DNA of 64,000 nt from JAIPDZ01 sp034522175 (GTDB taxonomy: Bacteria; Desulfobacterota; DSM-4660; Desulfatiglandales; Desulfatiglandaceae), in the NCBI GenBank assembly GCA_034522175.1, contig JAXHLQ010000001.1, forward strand, positions 2,790,001 through 2,854,000, given 5' to 3'. A model generated the notes under the pieces. That model was given only the letters and a program-made list of their open reading frames with translations, had not been told where the DNA came from and ran no database searches. The stretch's first letter is position 1, and each line of letters starts with the position of its first letter. The translations under genes were made by a program, and so were the position numbers. Shown here piece by piece: positions 8,888-16,290 of this stretch.

Positions 8888-9102
8888 CTAACGTCGCCTT
8901 TCACGGCCCGCAGCAATGCGGCCTGGGCTTCCGCATAGCGTCGATAGCTTTCAGCATCCCATACGCCCTCGCCGCATTCCGGACAGAACTCGCCTTTCAT
9001 GTCGTGCAGCGTCAATGACTGACCGCCAAAGGATAATTTTTCATCCTGGGTCTTTTGTACCATCTCCGCATGACCACAGCCTGGACATTTCATTTTTATC
9101 AC
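8701..9102 (-). CDS. mqsA: MqsA-family antitoxin and autorepressor
   Basis: The 133 residues match MqsA in length and layout. The N-terminal zinc domain has two Cys pairs (MKCPGCG and FCPECGEG), and the C-terminal Xre HTH (IRRIRKKLKLTQIELAQVFG, FSRYERGKTQPPAP) ends in HPDLMNEIRD, very like the E. coli protein. MqsA binds and neutralises the MqsR ribonuclease and represses the operon. It follows mqsR with a 4-base gap, the usual toxin-first order. A second Met three codons in (MKCPGC) may be the true start. The 3' half is duplicated at 393-587. Confidence 0.9.
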   Translation of the reverse strand: MIKMKCPGCGHAEMVQKTQDEKLSFGGQSLTLHDMKGEFCPECGEGVWDAESYRRYAEAQAALLRAVKGDVSADIRRIRKKLKLTQIELAQVFGVGKLAFSRYERGKTQPPAPLVKLLKLVERHPDLMNEIRD

Positions 9103-9106
9103 CTGT

Positions 9107-9415
9107 TCACTTTGCCTTAAATTGGATCACCGGAGGTCGTCCATCGGTGAAATCCGTAATCTTGATATAAACCGGGATGCCGTCACGGGTCGCACCATGA
9201 TAAACATCCTGCCATACTCGATGGTCCTGATGCGTGGTCATCGCCTTGTAAAAATCATGTCTTGAAAGGGCGAGCACAACCTGCCTCATTTCCTGTTCCA
9301 TCAATCCCAATTCGAGCCCGCCGCGAAGCGCGGTTATTGTAAATGGTTGACTCTCCAGATCTGCAACTGTTTCTTGCACTTTTGAGAGCTTGTAATGGGG
9401 CTTATGCTTTTCCAT
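9107..9415 (-). CDS. mqsR: MqsR-family toxin (mRNA interferase)
   Basis: Reading from the ATG at 9415 gives 102 residues beginning MEKHKPHYKLSKVQE, which lines up with the start of E. coli MqsR (98 residues). The family signature DFYKAMTTHQDHRVWQDVYH is complete. Members are GCU-type mRNA interferases that halt translation under stress. The longer frame from a TTG at 9451 is rejected because it would include the likely promoter and the homologous start is at 9415. mqsR and mqsA form a two-gene operon. Upstream, the divergent small-RNA cassette begins within about 80 bases. Confidence 0.88.
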   Translation of the reverse strand: MEKHKPHYKLSKVQETVADLESQPFTITALRGGLELGLMEQEMRQVVLALSRHDFYKAMTTHQDHRVWQDVYHGATRDGIPVYIKITDFTDGRPPVIQFKAK

Positions 9416-9452
9416 TGCCTGTTGAATAGCCGATATGATCAATTTAGTCAAT

Positions 9453-9464
9453 ATTATAATTATA
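9453..9464 (-). promoter_or_regulatory. Candidate -10 region for mqsRA
   Basis: On the - strand two tandem TATAAT boxes lie back to back (9464-9453), 38 bases before the mqsR ATG. No good -35 box is visible, which would fit a regulated promoter. The promoter of the RNA cassette on the + strand starts only about 30 bases away. Confidence 0.4.
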
Positions 9465-9493
9465 CCTTTCTAACGAAACCATCCGTTTCCTCC

Positions 9494-9522
9494 TTGACAT
9501 CCCAGGACCTTGCCTCTATGCT
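9494..9522 (+). promoter_or_regulatory. Sigma-70-like promoter of RNA cassette A
   Basis: TTGACA (9494-9499), a 17-base spacer and TATGCT (9517-9522). Both boxes and the spacer length are kept in copy B although four spacer bases differ. Confidence 0.75.
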
Positions 9523-9666
9523 TTTCCTTGAAAAAAGAAACACCTGTCCCCACAACCGAACATCCGATGGGCAAACTTGACTGCGGGCCTGGTAGAGGCG
9601 ACTGTCCATCGGTCACGACTTCACGAGGCGAGTGCACATGTACGATCATTTTATGGCGCAGTTTTT

Positions 9667-9709
<43 letters not shown>

Positions 9710-9754
9710 ACCTTATTCAAGGCTAATCGGGTTTGCTTTAACCAGCTCGAATAT

Positions 9755-9788
9755 GCCTCGGTACGCGTGAGCGCGCCGGGGCTTTTTT
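9755..9788 (+). terminator. Rho-independent terminator of cassette A
   Basis: GCCTCGG pairs with CCGGGGC; the stem continues with one A-C mismatch to CGC/GCG and closes on the tetraloop GTGA. Six T follow (9783-9788). Confidence 0.85.
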
Positions 9789-9848
9789 ATGGTTGCGAAC
9801 ATCATTCGTGCCGAACCACGGCTTCCGAATTTTATGTTCCGAGAGCTG

Positions 9849-9913
9849 AATGAAGAGTGAATAGTGAATAATGAAAAAATGAGTAGTGATGAATGAAAGG
9901 TGAACGCGGAAGG
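9849..9913. repeat. Word-repeat array upstream of the PocR kinase
   Basis: GAATGAAGAGTGAATAGTGA and related words fill the space between the RNA cassette and the kinase start, changing to GAACGCGGAAGG at the end. Confidence 0.6.
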
Positions 9914-9923
9914 TGCACGAGAA

Positions 9924-12326
9924 ATGAACAGAGAAGAGAATGATCAAGACCGCCTACAGCAGATCGCATGGCTGTTGGAAAAAAGTGTCAAGCCCTCTGA
10001 AGAAGAAACATCCTATGAACCGCCTTATGGGGATGTGACCGCTTTGAACACCTGCCGGGTGATTCTGGATTCCGTGGGCAAAGAGACCCTCAAAGAAATC
10101 GCTGAAGATACCATCGATCTTCTGGGGACCTCTGTGGCCGTCTATGAGGCCAACGGGGACTATGCATTCGGAATGTTTTCCTCGGGGTGGTGCCGGCTTA
10201 TGGACGCGGCTTCCCGGGCCTTGTGCCGGACCGATGATAACCGGGAGGCCCTTGCTTGCGGTAAATGGCTCTGTCATGAAAATTGCTGGAACGATTCGGC
10301 CAAAGCGGCCATTGAATCGGGCCGAAGCACGGATATCCCCTGTGTGGGCGGCATTCACTTGTATGGGGAGCCCATTTATGCAGGGGACCGGGTTGTCGGG
10401 GCGCTCAACATTGGATACGGGGATCCGCCTCTCGATACGGAGCGGCTCAAAGCACTCGCTGAGACCTTTGAGGTAGATCCGGACGACCTCAAGTCTGTGG
10501 GCGCCTTTTATGCATCAAGGCCTCAATTCATTGTGGATCTGGCCAAGAAGCGCCTGGCATCTTCAGCGAGATTAATCGGCGAGATGGTGGAAAAGGCGGA
10601 GGCTACGCGGGAACTTGAACGAAGTACGGAGTTCCAGCGGGCCATGACCGCCTGCTCGCCCGTGGCCCTTTACAGCATTGATTTGGATGGGAATGTCCAG
10701 GCCTGGAATACCTCGGCGGAAAAGGTGTTCGGCTGGAGTACAGCGGAGGTTATGGGCAAACCGCTCCCCATCGTGCCCGAAGACAAGCAGGAGGAATATG
10801 CCGCCTTGCGCAAGCGGGTCCTGGAGCGCGATGGCTTTTCAAACGTGGAAGTGGTGCGGCAGCGTAAAGACGGCACCTGCTTCCATGCCAGCCTTTCCGC
10901 CGGGCCCATCTACGATGAACGCGGTGACATCATCGGGATCATGTCCTCCATGGCGGACATCACCGAGCGCAAGCGTGCCGAGGAGGAAAAGGAGGCAATG
11001 GAGGCCCAGAACCGGCAGCTTCAGAAGGCCGAAAGTCTGGGGCGTATGGCCGGGGCCATCGCCCACCACTTCAACAACCAGCTTCAGGCCGTGATGGGCA
11101 ACCTGCAACTGGCCATGGGCGAGCTGCCGCAGGCTGCCGGGCCCGTCGAGTCCATGACGGAGGCCATGAAGGCAGCCCGACAGGCAGCCAGGGTCAGCGG
11201 CCAGATGCTCACCTATCTCGGGCAGACGGTTGGCAAGCGGGAGACGTTGAATCTTGCCGATATCTGCCAGCAGGTCCTCCCGATGCTCCAGGCAGTCATG
11301 CCCACGAACGTGCTCCTGGAAACCGATCTGCCGTCTTCCGGATCAGCCGTTCATGCCGATGCCAACCAAATGGAACAGGTGATCACCAACCTGGTTACCA
11401 ACGCCTGGGAGGCCGTTGGCGATTCGGGAGGTGCAATTCACCTCGCAGTCGAAACCGTTTCCGCACCGGAAATTCCTTCGATTAACCGGTTCCCTGTGGA
11501 CTGGCGTCCCGGTGCAGAGGCCTATGCGAGTCTCGAAGTCAGGGATACAGGCCCGGGGATACCTGAAAGGGATATCGAGAAGGTCTTCGACCCCTTCTAC
11601 TCCACCAAGTTCACCGGACGGGGGCTGGGTCTCTCTGTGGTGCTGGGCATTGTTCGGGCCCATGGGGGGTGTATTGTGGTGGAAAGCCCTGTCGGAGCTC
11701 GGAACAGGGAACGCGGAACACGGAATCGTGAGGATGGGGGTCAGAGGAGAGAAGGCGGGGGTCAGCAGAAAGAAGGCCCTGGCGCCTCTGCTTACCCCGT
11801 AGCTCCGGAAGATGGTACCGGGGCGTCTTGGCGCGAGAAGTCTGTGGGGGGCGTGTTTCGGGTCTACCTGCCGTTGTCTGCCGAAGATCTGGCCAGGCCG
11901 GCGGAAAAGGCGGCCAAAGTCCCTGAACTGAAGGGGAGCGGAAAGGCGCTCCTGATTGAGGACGATCCGCAGGTTCGGGATCTGGGGGTACGCATGCTCG
12001 GTTTTTTAGGCTTCAAGGTGATCGCAGCAAAGGATGGCGTCAAAGGGGTAGAGATGTTCCGGGAACACCGGGACGAGATCCGCTTTGTGCTATCCGATTT
12101 GACCATGCCCCGGATGGACGGGTGGGCCACCATTGCCGCACTGCGTAAAATCGACCCGACCATCCCGATCATCCTGGCCAGCGGCTACGACGAGGTCAGC
12201 GTCATGTCGGGAGACCATGCCGAACGGCCCCAGGTCTTCCTGGGAAAACCCTATACCATTGAAGACCTGCGCGAGGCCATCGGCAAGGTCATGGAACCAC
12301 AGATGGACACAGATGCACACGGATAA
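9924..12326 (+). CDS. Hybrid sensor histidine kinase, PocR-PAS-HisKA-HATPase-REC
   Basis: The 800-residue protein begins with a PocR-type sensory domain (about 35-190; conserved Cys and aromatic residues in KWLCHENCWND and HLYGEPIYAGDRVVGALNIG). Family members are thought to bind small hydrocarbon derivatives. A coiled segment, one PAS domain, HisKA with the phospho-His in IAHHFNNQLQAV, HATPase_c (GRGLGLSVVLGI) and a receiver (SDLTMPRMDGW) follow. Near the end of HATPase_c about 45 extra residues rich in Arg, Gly and Glu are encoded by word repeats (11696-11790). The ATG at 9924 is used rather than the GTG at 9900, which lies in the word repeat. Confidence 0.87.
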   Translation: MNREENDQDRLQQIAWLLEKSVKPSEEETSYEPPYGDVTALNTCRVILDSVGKETLKEIAEDTIDLLGTSVAVYEANGDYAFGMFSSGWCRLMDAASRALCRTDDNREALACGKWLCHENCWNDSAKAAIESGRSTDIPCVGGIHLYGEPIYAGDRVVGALNIGYGDPPLDTERLKALAETFEVDPDDLKSVGAFYASRPQFIVDLAKKRLASSARLIGEMVEKAEATRELERSTEFQRAMTACSPVALYSIDLDGNVQAWNTSAEKVFGWSTAEVMGKPLPIVPEDKQEEYAALRKRVLERDGFSNVEVVRQRKDGTCFHASLSAGPIYDERGDIIGIMSSMADITERKRAEEEKEAMEAQNRQLQKAESLGRMAGAIAHHFNNQLQAVMGNLQLAMGELPQAAGPVESMTEAMKAARQAARVSGQMLTYLGQTVGKRETLNLADICQQVLPMLQAVMPTNVLLETDLPSSGSAVHADANQMEQVITNLVTNAWEAVGDSGGAIHLAVETVSAPEIPSINRFPVDWRPGAEAYASLEVRDTGPGIPERDIEKVFDPFYSTKFTGRGLGLSVVLGIVRAHGGCIVVESPVGARNRERGTRNREDGGQRREGGGQQKEGPGASAYPVAPEDGTGASWREKSVGGVFRVYLPLSAEDLARPAEKAAKVPELKGSGKALLIEDDPQVRDLGVRMLGFLGFKVIAAKDGVKGVEMFREHRDEIRFVLSDLTMPRMDGWATIAALRKIDPTIPIILASGYDEVSVMSGDHAERPQVFLGKPYTIEDLREAIGKVMEPQMDTDAHG
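11696..11790. repeat. In-frame word-repeat insertion in an HATPase domain
   Basis: GGAACAGGGAACGCGGAACA and GGGGTCAGAGGAGAGAAGG-type words lie between the codons for GGCIVVESPVG and GGVFRVYLPL, two strands that adjoin in related kinases. The frame is kept. Confidence 0.65.
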
Positions 12327-12369
12327 GGCGGAGATGGACGGGCATGAAGGTGGGTGTGCCGCCGCAGCC

Positions 12370-12609
12370 TCATGTCAGGAGAAGCCCCTCATCGGTCAGC
12401 TTGAAATCTTCGTGGATCACGCATTTTCCACGGTTTGCAAGGGGACCGAGCACTCTTTCCTCTTTTGCGGCATAACGGTTATAGGGGACCAGAACAGCCG
12501 CCTTGGTGCGCTGTTTTCCGAAGCTGATGACAATCTCTTCCCCTTCTCTGACACGCTCCAGAATTTCAGAAAAACGGGATTTCAATTCCCCAACTGATAC
12601 GCTTTGCAT
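12370..12609 (-). CDS. Orphan Phd/YefM-family antitoxin
   Basis: Starting at the ATG at 12609, which has a GGAGG five bases upstream, the product is 79 residues. It opens with the Phd/YefM signature (VSVGELKSRFSEILERVREG, then EEIVISFGKQ). These proteins bind DNA with the N-terminal fold and a partner toxin with the C-terminal tail (NRGKCVIHEDFKLTDEGLLL). No toxin gene lies on either side: the region downstream on this strand runs into the end of the kinase, and upstream is repeat DNA. It is an orphan antitoxin, perhaps a remnant of a lost pair or a defence against an unlinked toxin. Confidence 0.75.
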   Translation of the reverse strand: MQSVSVGELKSRFSEILERVREGEEIVISFGKQRTKAAVLVPYNRYAAKEERVLGPLANRGKCVIHEDFKLTDEGLLLT

Positions 12610-12656
12610 CGATTCCTCCAAAAAACAGTTCCTTACAGATTAGAACTTTTTGAGAC

Positions 12657-12780
12657 AACTTGTCAAGATAATCCTGGATGGCTGTATGTCCCTGCAATTC
12701 CTATCTGGTCACGTATCGTCATGGATTTGTTTTCAATTTCTTCGGTTCCGCGCTCCCTGCCCTCATTGCGTCGCCACGCG
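12657..12780. repeat. Dispersed repeat, copy 1 (partner at 27755-27870)
   Basis: Starts AACTTGTCAAGATAATCCTG and includes CCCTGCAATTCC, GGTCACGTATCG, GTTTTCAATTTC and CATTGCGTCGC in the same order and spacing as 27755-27870, apart from a short gap. It lies directly upstream of RNA cassette copy B. Confidence 0.75.
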
Positions 12781-12811
12781 TGGCAGGCGGGCGCGTCCCA
12801 CACATTTCTCC

Positions 12812-12840
12812 TTGACATTCTGGGACCTTGCCTCTATGCT
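12812..12840 (+). promoter_or_regulatory. Sigma-70-like promoter of RNA cassette B
   Basis: TTGACA (12812-12817), a 17-base spacer and TATGCT (12835-12840), the same boxes and spacing as copy A. Confidence 0.75.
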
Positions 12841-12984
12841 TTTCCTTGAAAAAAGAAACACCTGTCCCCACAACCGAACACCCGATGGGCAAACTTGACT
12901 GCGGGCCTGGTAGAGGCGGCTGTCCATCGGTCACGACTTCACGAGGAGAGCTGACATGTCCAATCATTTTATGGCGCAGTTTTT

Positions 12985-13018
<34 letters not shown>

Positions 13019-13063
13019 ACCTTATTCAAGGCTAATCGGACTTGCTTTAACCGGTCTGAATAT

Positions 13064-13098
13064 GCCTCGGTGCGCGTGAGCGTGCCGGGGCTTTTTTT
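13064..13098 (+). terminator. Rho-independent terminator of cassette B
   Basis: GCCTCGGTGCGC pairs with GCGTGCCGGGGC (with G-T wobbles) around a GTGA loop and is followed by seven T. Confidence 0.88.
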
Positions 13099-13149
13099 GT
13101 TTGCGAACGTCATTCGTTCCGAACCCCGGCTTCCGCGTTCTATGTTTCG

Positions 13150-13226
13150 CGTTCCCTCCGGGGCCGCTTCCAGCCCGTAGGGCTTACAGGCCGGAGGGTA
13201 GGCCCCTACGGGCCGGAGGCCGCGTT
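13150..13226. repeat. REP-like GC-rich palindromic element (double unit)
   Basis: Contains CCCTCCGGGGCCGCTTCC and AGCCCGTAGGGC, then GGCCCCTACGGGCCGGAGGC, which is the reverse complement of the unit at 316-360 and 8626-8669. It lies between RNA cassette B and the CheB-CheR gene. Confidence 0.6.
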
Positions 13227-13274
13227 CGCAAACGACCCGTTCTTCATTCTTCATTTTTTTATTGGAGTGACACT

Positions 13275-16064
13275 ATGGCCCGCAAGAAACAGCCCCCGGA
13301 TAAACAAAAGCCCGATGCCCCGGACAAGGTAAAGAGAAAGGGCGCACCCGCTTCCCGGCAAAAAACGCCGGCCTCTGAACCCGCCACGACCGACGGGTTT
13401 CCATCCCGGCAGGACCAGGCCTTCCCCGTCGTGGGCATCGGCGCATCCGCGGGCGGCCTGTCGGCCTTCGAGGCCTTCTTTTCGGGCATGCCCGCCGACG
13501 CTGATCCAAACATGGCCTTCGTCCTGGTGCAGCACCTGGCCCCGGATCACAAGAGCATCCTGACCGATCTCATCCGACGCTACACCCGCATGCAGGTGTT
13601 CGAGGTGGAGGACGGGATGGTGGTCCGTCCCAACTATGCCTATATCATCCCGCCGGGCCGCGACATGGCCTTTTTGAACGGTTCGCTCCAGTTGCTGGAA
13701 CCGGCCGCCCCCCGGGGTCAGCGTCTTCCCATCGATTTTTTCTTTCGCTCTCTGGCCCAGGACCAGCGTGAGCGGGCCATTGCCATCGTACTTTCGGGCA
13801 CCGGCAGCGATGGGACCATGGGCGTGCGGGCCGTCAAGGGCGAAGGCGGCATGGTCATGGCCCAGAATCCCGCCTCTACCGAATACGACGGCATGCCGCG
13901 CAGCGCCATCGCCACGGGCCTGGTGGACTATGAACTGCCGCCCGCCGAGATGCCGGCCCAGCTCATCGCCTATGCGGCCCATGCCTTTGGCAAGCCGCCC
14001 CGTCCCGCCGCGGTCCCGCCGCCCAAGACCGAGAACGCGCTAAAGAAGATCTTTATCCTGTTGCGCGCCCAGACCGGCCACGACTTTTCCCAGTACAAGC
14101 CAAGCACCATCCATCGCCGCATCGAACGCCGCATGGCCGTCCACCAGATCGAAACGCTTGACGGATACGTCAAGTATGTGCAGCAGACGCCGGCCGAGGT
14201 GGAGGCCCTTTTCCGTGACCTGCTCATCGGCGTCACCAGCTTCTTCCGCGACCCGGAGGCCTTCCAGGCCCTCGATGAACACATCATCCCGAAGCTCTTT
14301 GCCGCCAAGCCCGCCGACGGCGCGATCCGCATCTGGTCGCCGGGCTGCTCCACCGGCGAGGAAGCCTATTCCCTGGCCATGCTGCTGGCCGAACGCCAGG
14401 AGGCCCTCAAGCGCAGCTTCAAGGTGACGATCTTTGCCACCGACATTGACGGCCAGGCGATCGCCACGGCCCGCGCCGGACGCTATCCGGCCAGCATCGC
14501 CACCGACCTCTCTCCGGAACGGCTGGCGCGCTTCTTCTCGGCCGAACCCGGCGTCAAGAACGCCGGTCCGGACACCTACCTGATCCACAAAGGCATTCGC
14601 GACATGCTGGTCTTCTCCGAGCAGGACGTGATCAAAGACCCGCCCTTCGGCAAGCTCGACCTGATCAGTTGCCGCAACCTGCTGATTTACATGGGCGGCG
14701 ATTTGCAGAAGAAACTCATTCCCCTCTTCCATTATGCCCTCAATCCGGGCGGATTCCTCTTCCTGGGCACTTCCGAAACCGTAGGCGAGTTCACCGAACT
14801 GTTTGCCGTGCAAGACCGCAAATCCAAGCTGTATCAGCGCAAGGAAGATTTGCACGGCGCTCAGCGCGCGGCCCTGGGCAGATTCCTGCCCCCCATGACG
14901 GCGGCGGACGCTATGCCCCCGAAATCCGCCGGCCGAACTACTGGATCGGGCGGCGCGGGCAAACCGCCGCTGCGCGAACTGGCCGAGCAGGCGCTTTTGC
15001 AGCAGGCCGTCCCGGCCGCCGCCCTCGTTGACGGCCACGGCGACATCCTATACATCCACGGCCGCACCGGCCTCTACCTCGAACCCGTTCCAGGCGAGGC
15101 CGGCGTCAACAACATCCTCAAGATGGCCCGTGAAGGACTGCGGCGCGACCTGGCCACGGCCCTGCACCGGGCCGTGGCGGGCCGGGAGACGGTTCGGCAT
15201 CCGGGCCTGCGCGTCAAAACCAACGGCGACTTTACCACGGTCAACCTGACCGTTCGCCCGGTGCCCGCCGCTCCAGCCGGGAGCCCCGAACCGCCGCTGT
15301 ATCTGGTCATCCTCGAGGAAGCGCCGCCCTCGGGCCCTGCGCCGGTCCAGGCGGCCGCCTTGCCGGACGGCCCGGGTCCCGGCGCGGACAGCGACGCCCG
15401 CGTCGCCGCCCTTCAGCAGGAGCTCCGGGCCAAGGATGAGTATCTCCAAGCCAGCAACGAGGAATTGGAGACCTCCAATGAAGAACTCAAGTCCGCCAAC
15501 GAGGAGATGCAGTCGGTCAACGAAGAATTGCAGTCCACCAATGAGGAGCTGGAGACCTCGAAAGAGGAACTGCAATCCGTCAACGAGGAATTGGCTACGG
15601 TGAATGCCGAACTTCAGACCAAGGTGGCGGATCTCTCCCGGGCCAACAACGATATGAACAACCTCCTGGCCGGCACCGGCATTGCTACCGTCTTTGTGGA
15701 CCACGCGCTACACATCCTGCGCTTCACCCCTGCTGCTACCAAGATCATCAACCTCATCCAGAGCGACCTCGGCCGCCCTGTGGGCCACCTCGTTTCCAAC
15801 CTGAAGAACTACGAGAATCTAGTGGCGGACGCGCAGGCCGTGCTGGACACGCTGGCCCCCAAAGAAGTGGAAGTGCAGACCGCCGCCGGGGAGTGGTACT
15901 TAATGCGCATCCAGCCCTACCGCACGGTCGACAACGTAATCGAGGGCGCCGTGCTCACCTTTGTGGATATCAACCTGGCGAAACAGTTGGAATTCCAAAA
16001 GGAAACTGCGCTCGCGACACTGCGGAGGCAAGAGAAGGAGCTCGGGAAAAGGCCGGGGAGCTGA
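13275..16064 (+). CDS. CheB-CheR-PAS fusion (methylesterase/methyltransferase sensor protein)
   Basis: From the ATG at 13275 (GGAG upstream) the product is 929 residues. A basic linker of about 50 residues precedes a CheB methylesterase domain with all three catalytic positions visible (Ser in GIGASAGG, His in VQHLAPDH, Asp in GTGSDGTMG). A CheR methyltransferase domain follows (SPGCSTGEEAYSLAM). A long heptad coil (EELETSNEELKSANEEM and repeats) leads to a PAS-like domain. There is no chemoreceptor or CheA nearby, so the substrate is unknown and the protein may act on kinases instead. The frame ends in GKRPGS, and PAS-like sequence continues out of frame to 16278, which suggests a 3' indel or deletion. 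Confidence 0.88.
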   Translation: MARKKQPPDKQKPDAPDKVKRKGAPASRQKTPASEPATTDGFPSRQDQAFPVVGIGASAGGLSAFEAFFSGMPADADPNMAFVLVQHLAPDHKSILTDLIRRYTRMQVFEVEDGMVVRPNYAYIIPPGRDMAFLNGSLQLLEPAAPRGQRLPIDFFFRSLAQDQRERAIAIVLSGTGSDGTMGVRAVKGEGGMVMAQNPASTEYDGMPRSAIATGLVDYELPPAEMPAQLIAYAAHAFGKPPRPAAVPPPKTENALKKIFILLRAQTGHDFSQYKPSTIHRRIERRMAVHQIETLDGYVKYVQQTPAEVEALFRDLLIGVTSFFRDPEAFQALDEHIIPKLFAAKPADGAIRIWSPGCSTGEEAYSLAMLLAERQEALKRSFKVTIFATDIDGQAIATARAGRYPASIATDLSPERLARFFSAEPGVKNAGPDTYLIHKGIRDMLVFSEQDVIKDPPFGKLDLISCRNLLIYMGGDLQKKLIPLFHYALNPGGFLFLGTSETVGEFTELFAVQDRKSKLYQRKEDLHGAQRAALGRFLPPMTAADAMPPKSAGRTTGSGGAGKPPLRELAEQALLQQAVPAAALVDGHGDILYIHGRTGLYLEPVPGEAGVNNILKMAREGLRRDLATALHRAVAGRETVRHPGLRVKTNGDFTTVNLTVRPVPAAPAGSPEPPLYLVILEEAPPSGPAPVQAAALPDGPGPGADSDARVAALQQELRAKDEYLQASNEELETSNEELKSANEEMQSVNEELQSTNEELETSKEELQSVNEELATVNAELQTKVADLSRANNDMNNLLAGTGIATVFVDHALHILRFTPAATKIINLIQSDLGRPVGHLVSNLKNYENLVADAQAVLDTLAPKEVEVQTAAGEWYLMRIQPYRTVDNVIEGAVLTFVDINLAKQLEFQKETALATLRRQEKELGKRPGS

Positions 16065-16278
16065 TCGCCCGATGCCTGGCCAAGGGGAGCCTGCGCTGTT
16101 CGACCGGCTGCATTGCCGGGCGGATGGCGAGGCCTTACCCGTCGAGATCACGATGACCGTCTATCACGAGCAAGGGAAAACATTTCTGCATTCCGTCTGG
16201 CGCGACCTGACCGGGCTTATTCGAACGGCGCGGCCCGAAGACCCCGCTGAAAGCCATAAACCGGAAAGCAGTCAATAA
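16065..16278 (+). pseudogene. Out-of-frame PAS/PAC tail of the CheB-CheR protein
   Basis: Beyond the stop of the CheB-CheR gene, another frame encodes PAS C-terminal sequence (ADGEALPVEITMTVYHEQG, then HSVWRDLTG) and ends at 16276-16278, just before the next gene's RBS. It has no start of its own. It is best read as the lost end of the upstream gene after a frameshift, possibly with a small deletion. Confidence 0.6.
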
Positions 16279-16290
16279 GGAGAAAAAATC

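Noticed and set aside
9541..9612. Resemblance of GGGCAAAC in the RNA cassette to a c-di-GMP-I (GEMM) riboswitch
   Set aside because: Only this short string matches. The other conserved GEMM segments and the overall fold are absent, so it is left as an unassigned RNA.
13275..16064. A classical chemotaxis locus around the CheB-CheR fusion
   Set aside because: No CheA, CheW, CheY or methyl-accepting receptor lies in the window.
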